NCBI GenBank assembly: GCA_033977485.1
Contig: CM066994.1
Location: forward strand, 29,400,637 to 29,464,636
Source: Hydrangea macrophylla
Lineage: Eukaryota > Streptophyta > Magnoliopsida > Cornales > Hydrangeaceae
DNA: 64,000 nt
Reading direction: 5' to 3'
Shown: positions 58,911 through 64,000 of the stretch, in pieces
How positions within the stretch are numbered: the first letter of the stretch is position 1
Layout of the letters: every line of letters begins with the position of its first letter
The notes under the pieces: generated by a model
What the model was told of the DNA's origin: nothing
What the model saw: the letters and a program-made list of their open reading frames with translations, nothing else
Database searches by the model: none
Made by a program: the position numbers and the translations under genes

Positions 58911-61900
58911 TCATCGACATCCTGAAGTCTTAGAGTTTGGAGTGTCATCGAACATATTGTTCATATTTGGTGTGCGTGTATCTTTTTTGGAAGGAGTATG
59001 CATCCCACGGTCTGTGGATGTAGTACTTGGGCTACTAAATAAGTTCTTTCTTCGGCTAGCAGTAGCCCGTCCACCACCTTCAAGTTCAGTATCATCTTGT
59101 ACAGTGGACCAGTTTGGTTGATTTTTTGGGCATGTTGTTCTTGTGTGTCCAACGCATCTGTAAACATCAATGTTGATTAGTACAGCACACAGTACATCAC
59201 TATTTCATTCCTTACTACTTATAAAATTGTAATGTTCTTTTATTTGACATGTTTTTTTATTTTTTTGTTTGTGCAGGATTTATTTGGTTTTGGAATGGGT
59301 CATGAATTTTAGTCAAATTGGTTTGGGGTTGTGTAATAGTACAGTGATCAGCATTTTTGTGACCATTATGTTTATGTGATCAGTATTTTTATACGTGTCT
59401 GTGATCAGTATTTTTGTACCCAATTGGTTTGGGGTTGTGTAACAGTACAGTGATCAGCATTTTTGTGACCATTATGTTTCTGTGATCAGTATTTTTGTAC
59501 CCATTATGTTTCTGTGATAAATATTTTTGTACCCATTATGTTTCTGTGATAAGATTTTTTGTACCCGTTACGTTTCTATGATCAGTATTTTCGTGCCAAT
59601 TATGTTTCTGTCACCAGATTTTTTGTACCCGTTATGTTTCTGTGGTAAGTGTGTTTGTACCTATGTTGTGCCAATAGTAAGAAGTATTGAGCCTCTGATA
59701 TGCAGGTGAATTTTAGGTAAATAAAAGTTGTGTTTAAGAAATAACCTGCAATAACCACAACGCTTTAAATTTTGTTTGCTGCTGCCTGCCCCTTTACTTC
59801 CCTTTGTTTCAACTGGGGCTGGATCTTTTACACCAAAACAGGTTCTAAACTCTGCGGTCCCATTCTTCTTCTTCCATAGGTCCTTCAAACGGCATGTTAG
59901 CTCTGTGACTGTATCATTTGCATCGTTCCATCCTTCCTCCGTTAAGACAGCATAGTGCCCCATGTCTTTGCACCTCGAATTGAGCAAATCGAGATGTGCA
60001 ATTTGACTTTGAGTGTGCTGAAAATTATTCCAATTCAGAGACGTGCATTTTGCCGTTTCCGCCCATTCCGGGCCACTTTTCAACCATCTTGGTGTGATAC
60101 AACTAAGAGGGATTTCCTGCATGTATTCATTTTTCATTACACATATCATATGGCAGCAAGGTATTCCAACAGATTCAAACCGCATGCAAGAACACTTAAT
60201 TGTCCCCTCATGGTGATCTGAAATAACATTCCATCGCGAAGTGGGCTGTGGATATTTGGACAGGTAAAAATTAACGTACGTCGGCCCATTCACCCTTTCC
60301 ACCACAAAGTACTTAGTCTCACGCTTAATTTCACCACTAAACATGATAAAAATGGATCTAGTGAATATGTTGGCAGCATGCTCCTCAATGGGTCTCAAGT
60401 TTGTGGCCATAACTGGATGTGTTTGCTCCGTATCATTGTGCGCCTTTGCTTCATTGTGGCGAAGCCGTCTAAGTGCTCTATCATAATTTTTAACAAACTC
60501 GTAAAGGCGCATTCGGATTTTAAGAAACCCTTTTAAAAAAGAGTTAATCCCTTCGCACCTTTGCGTGCTCTTCATACCGGCAAAAAATTGGCCCCTCAAG
60601 AATGCCTCGGCCCAAATCGAACGCTTTTCATACATCTCTGTCATCCATTTGTTACGGTGTAGCCCATACTTGTCAAGTAACTCTTGCCATGATGCTTCAA
60701 ACTCTTCGCCCATACAATTTCTCTTCATGCATTTGTCAAAATCTTTACCAAACCCTGCGATACGAATGTTTGTAACTGCATTCCGTTGTATGTGCCATTG
60801 ACACAACCGATGTGATGAGTTAGGAAGGATGCGAAGAATTGCCTGTCGCATCGCCTTATCTCCATCAGTTAGTACAGAAGTCGGAGCCTTACCCTTCATT
60901 GCATCAAGTAAGGTCTCCAAAACCCAAATGTAGGTGTCTATGGTTTCATCGACCAATAATGCACAACCAAAAATTGTAGTTTGAAAATGATTATTGACGC
61001 CTGCAAGTATGACAAATGGTTTCCTATAGGCATTTGTTCGGTAAGTTGTATCAAATGCTAGGACATCGCCAAATCTGTCGTAGTCGATACGGGATCTTGG
61101 ATCTGTCCAAAACAACCTAGACAATCGATGCTCCTCATCCACCTCGAACTTGTAATAAAAATCTGGATCGCTCTCGCCTTTAGAACACAAATACGCTAGT
61201 GCTCCCTCGGCATCACCATCTACAAGTTCCGATGTACGTTCAGTTTCAATATAGTTGTACAAGTCCTTCTGAATGAATCCAACCTTCTCGTAAGAACCAG
61301 CTTGATGTACCATGTAGTCCATTATCTTACTAGGTCTGATACCGACACTGCGCATTGAACTAATTTGAGCTTTGTCTTTTGCCGGGACTTCCCTGTGCGA
61401 CCGGAGGAAAGGCACACATTGAGGAGTACACAACGGATGGTTGTGGTCTTTAACAAAATTTGTCACAACATAATACTGAGAAGCTCTATGCAATTTGATA
61501 CGGAGGAGTGCACCGCATCCAACTCTAGTTAGGGGCTTGGGCTCCCTCGATCTGTCTTCACGATCTAAATATTTTTGGGACCTTTCCCCTTCTTTAGAAC
61601 ACACCCAACGTCTCGATAACACTAATTTGTCCCTTCCGTATTTCATTGAATCCTTCCGTATACTAAAACCCCCCACCTTCGCGTAACTATTGTAAAAATT
61701 TTCAGCTTTTTCCACGGATTTGAATGTCATGCATATGACTTCATCTACGGTCAATTCATTCAGCGCTTGGTCCGAAACACATTCGAATGTTTGCTGAACG
61801 ACATTACTTTGTTCAGCTTGAGGATCATTACTGCCAACCCCGGTATGAATATTATATGTGTATTCCAATTCACTTTCATCATCTAAATCATTTCCCAAAC

Positions 61901-61961
61901 ATGTTTCTTCATCGACCTCTATGCATACAGACTTTCCCTTAGATCTCCGCATTCCATCCAT
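58911..61961 (-). CDS. FAR1-type Mutator-like (MULE) transposase
   Basis: Two exons, 61961-59746 and 59157-58911, joined by a GT-AG intron, give 820 residues from the ATG at 61961. The FAR1 DNA-binding domain (about 78-176) is a WRKY/GCM1-type zinc fold with C121, C149, H173 and H175. The MULE transposase domain (about 300-480) keeps a DDE-like set: D304 (FDTTYRTN), D366 (LTDGDKAM) and E470 (QRCEGINSFLK). A SWIM finger has C590, C592, C602, H604 (CxCx9CxH). The intron splits a C-terminal CCHC knuckle, RCGYC/RCVGHTRTTC, which becomes complete only after splicing; this supports the model. FHY3/FAR1 transcription factors are domesticated relatives, so a host role is possible, but the repeats and the neighbouring protease gene favour a transposon gene. 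Confidence 0.87.
59340..59660. repeat. 32-bp repeat array in the transposase intron
   Basis: About nine imperfect units of 32-33 bp built on TTTTTGTACCCATTATGTTTC and TGTGATCAGTA. It lies wholly inside the transposase intron (59158-59745). The core (GTACCCATTATGTTTCT) resembles the core of the array at 62030-62480. Confidence 0.8.
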
Positions 61962-62029
61962 TGAAATTTACCCTGATACAAAACAAACAACAATTAATAA
62001 ATGTAATGTATGCGTATAACAAATTATTG

Positions 62030-62480
62030 TCTGTACCCTTATTGTTCCAAGATTAAGAAATACTGTGCCATTGTTGTTTCATGATTGAGAAATTCTGTAC
62101 CCTTATTGTTTCATGATTAAGAAATTATGCTCCTTTGCTGTTTCTTGATTAAGAAATTCTGTACCCTTGTTGATTCTTAATTAAGAAATTATGTACCTTT
62201 ATTGTTTCTTGGTTAATAAATTCTGTTCCCTTATTGTTTCTTGATTAAGAAATTCTGTACCCTTATTGTTTCTTGATTAAGAAATTCTGTTCCCTTATTG
62301 TTTCTTGATTAAGAAATTCTATTCCCTTATTGTTTCTTAATTAAGAAAATCTGTACCCTTGTTGTTTCTTGATTAAGAAACTCTGTACCCTTATTGTTTC
62401 TTGATTAAGAAAATATGTACCTTTGTTAAACCTGGATTAAGAAAGTATGTACCCTTGTTGTTTCTTGATTAAAAAATCCT
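62030..62480. repeat. 32-bp repeat array upstream of the transposase
   Basis: About fourteen units of 32 bp with the core GTACCCTTATTGTTTCTTG followed by ATTAAGAAATTCT. It begins about 70 bp upstream of the transposase ATG and lies between the divergent transposase and 63330 genes, so it may include promoter or transposase-binding sites. Confidence 0.85.
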
Positions 62481-63178
62481 ATACGCTTGTATATAATGAT
62501 TAAAAGATTATGTACCCTAATTGTTTCTTAATTAACAATAAGTATTTCTTGTTCTATTATTGTTCCACAATATTATTGCCACTTATTGTTCCAAAGCTAT
62601 AAAAAGTGAGATTTTTTAAGTGATGGGACAACTTACAGGAACTATCCAGATCCTACTGTAGCGTTTCGTAAAATGCAGCTTTTTCAGTGATCTGACTAAA
62701 TTTTCAACTTTCTAATTGATTGAGAGATGTCGACAACTAACTAGAACTGTCCGTGAAATAACAACTCAAATTTTTTTTAAAGGATGAGACAACTCACTGG
62801 CACTGTCCATCATATCTTATTCATGATATACGCTTGTATATCATGATTAAAAGATTATGTACCCTAATTGTTGATTCATTAACAATAAGTATTTGTTGTT
62901 CTAATATTGTTCCACAATATTATTGCCACTTATTGTTCCAAAACTATAAAAGTGAGAATTTTTTAAGTGATGGGACAACACACAGGAACTGTCCAGATCC
63001 TACTGTAGCGTTTCGTAAAATGACAGCTTTTTTTTTTCAGTGATCTGACCAAACTTTCAACTTTCTAAGTGATTGAGAGATGTAGACAACTCACTAGAAC
63101 TGTCCGTGAAATAACAACTCACAGATTTTCTTAAGAATGGGACAACTCACAGGAAGTGTCCATCATATCTTATTCATA
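62481..63178. repeat. 347-bp tandem duplication
   Basis: Two copies (62481-62827 and 62828 to about 63178) share ATACGCTTGTATAT, TTGTTCCACAATATTATTGCC, CCTACTGTAGCGTTTCGTAAAATG and AACTGTCC segments with small differences. Part of the intergenic region between divergent genes; may hold promoter elements. Confidence 0.8.
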
Positions 63179-63329
63179 GTACTGTCCCTTCTATGAAATC
63201 CTTAGTGATAGTAGGTGTAGTCATTTTCAGTTTCAAGCAACATCATAATTCATATTCTATAAAAATCAATAGGAGTTGCTAGCAACAGCACAATTCATAC
63301 TCTATACTGTGTACTCAAATCTCCCTAGG

Positions 63330-64000
63330 ATGAGAAGAGGTAGAGGTGGAGGGAGAAGTGGAGGAAGGGGAAGAAGGGCTAGTAATGCTCCTTCAATTAC
63401 CGATGTATGGCATATATATTGCTCTTATACAGATCCTAAAGGGCAAACTTGGTATGGCAAAAGACGTCCTTTTGTCAACACCCCAATACCTTATAATTTC
63501 TCTTTCTCCAATGTTGGCCACATAATCATTGGTGACGCTCACACTCGATTGCCAAACAATGCAGTCCTTATTGGAGATGATCTACACTGGACAAAATTGT
63601 TTAGCATAAGGTGTGAATGCGAAGTATATTGTCGTTGGCATGGGTTGCCAGTACCAATTTCTCGAGCTGCTGATTTGATGGAAAATCCGAATAGGGATGA
63701 CGATCGAGTCATACGTCTGTTGAAGCAAGAAATTCGACAGATGAAACGACGATTGCATCGTTTTCATGCAATCGAAGATGCAAAAAAGTATTACGACCCA
63801 CCAGTCTTTGCCATACAAGATATTGAAGATGATCCATGTTACGCTGATGTATATCCCAATCTACCGGATTATAGTGAAGATGATGTTGATGGGGATTTTC
63901 AACGTTTTCTTCCTGAGTGTCTAATCAGAGATGATGGCCAGCCTTTCTGTTGCTATGAATACTATGGTGATCTATCTGGTTTGGACATCCTTTCTGAATG
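63330..64000 (+). CDS. unrecognised RGG-rich protein, 3' end outside window
   Basis: An open frame from the ATG at 63330 to the window end (223 residues visible, no stop). The N-terminus is glycine/arginine-rich (MRRGRGGGRSGGRGRR), as in RNA- or DNA-binding tails. The next about 100 residues contain TWYGKRRPFVNTP and a cysteine/histidine cluster, CECEVYCRWHG. A charged, probably coiled-coil helix follows (VIRLLKQEIRQMKRRLHRF), then an acidic stretch. I do not recognise the family. It is divergent to the FAR1-type transposase and shares its upstream repeat region, so it may be an accessory gene of the same element or a neighbouring host gene. Confidence 0.6.
   Translation, partial: MRRGRGGGRSGGRGRRASNAPSITDVWHIYCSYTDPKGQTWYGKRRPFVNTPIPYNFSFSNVGHIIIGDAHTRLPNNAVLIGDDLHWTKLFSIRCECEVYCRWHGLPVPISRAADLMENPNRDDDRVIRLLKQEIRQMKRRLHRFHAIEDAKKYYDPPVFAIQDIEDDPCYADVYPNLPDYSEDDVDGDFQRFLPECLIRDDGQPFCCYEYYGDLSGLDILSE

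Larger units (their letters stand above)
49950..64000. mobile_element. candidate large Mutator-like element (right end outside window)
   Basis: Grouping inferred from content: a FAR1-type MULE transposase gene, an adjacent convergent Ulp1-protease gene of a kind known to be carried by some plant MULEs (for example Kaonashi/KI-MULEs), and long tandem-repeat arrays between and beside them. A GC-richer segment with repeated TACGGCC motifs (about 49974-50035) is a possible left terminal repeat. I could not find its inverted partner or a 9-bp target duplication, so the boundaries are provisional. The RGG-rich ORF at 63330 may be a third gene of the element or flanking DNA. Confidence 0.4.

Noticed and set aside
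59661..59745. Continuation of the transposase frame to a stop at 59661
   Set aside because: Reading through loses the CCHC knuckle. The splice to 59157 rebuilds CX2CX4HX4C exactly, so this stretch is treated as intron.

Overview
The window is nuclear DNA from a flowering plant, very probably a eudicot. It is AT-rich, with spliced genes using GT-AG introns, a coiled-coil NLR disease-resistance gene, Ty1/copia and other LTR elements primed by initiator tRNA-Met, tRNA-derived SINEs and a FAR1-type Mutator transposase. The species cannot be named from the sequence alone. There are no bacterial features; most of the window is transposon-derived.

Region 1 (1-28.4 kb) is a transposon graveyard. It holds LINE and copia relics, a coding-free LTR element (1201-4988, TSD ATTAA), a tandem TRIM array (6466-6938), a copia integrase relic split by nested LTRs (7170-9442), two SINEs (10587-10768, 13014-13276), a Tourist-like MITE (11146-11427) and a three-level nest. 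In the nest, a minus-strand copia (13997-24430, TSD ATTGA) contains a 6.1-kb solo-LTR-like insertion (15423-21522, TSD TGCCT), which contains a 2.16-kb one (16101-18260, TSD GAAAG). From 24.4 to 28.4 kb I see only AT-rich, simple-repeat DNA.

Region 2 (28.4-42.05 kb) is one CC-NB-ARC-LRR gene broken by three separate insertions: a miniature LTR element (28427-29658), a SINE (31281-31511) and a young, coding-complete copia (32131-40498). Each is bounded by an exact target-site duplication. If the insertions are skipped, the four host segments form one uninterrupted frame of 1,266 codons, so the gene was probably intact until recently.

Region 3 (42.05-49.9 kb) has no convincing complete gene. 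It contains one PHD-finger exon relic resembling EBS/SHL chromatin readers.

Region 4 (about 49.9-64 kb) looks like a large, coding-competent Mutator-like (MULE) locus that runs off the window. It has a 3.6-kb minisatellite; a 13-exon gene joining an HMG box, a transposon-associated DUF1985/plant-mobile-like domain and an Ulp1-type SUMO protease domain with its catalytic tetrad; a convergent FAR1-type MULE transposase gene; 32-bp repeat arrays in the transposase intron and upstream of its start; and an unrecognised RGG-rich ORF transcribed divergently. The protease and transposase genes both keep open frames across their introns, which suggests selection or recent activity. This locus and the thrice-interrupted NLR are the two most notable things in the window.
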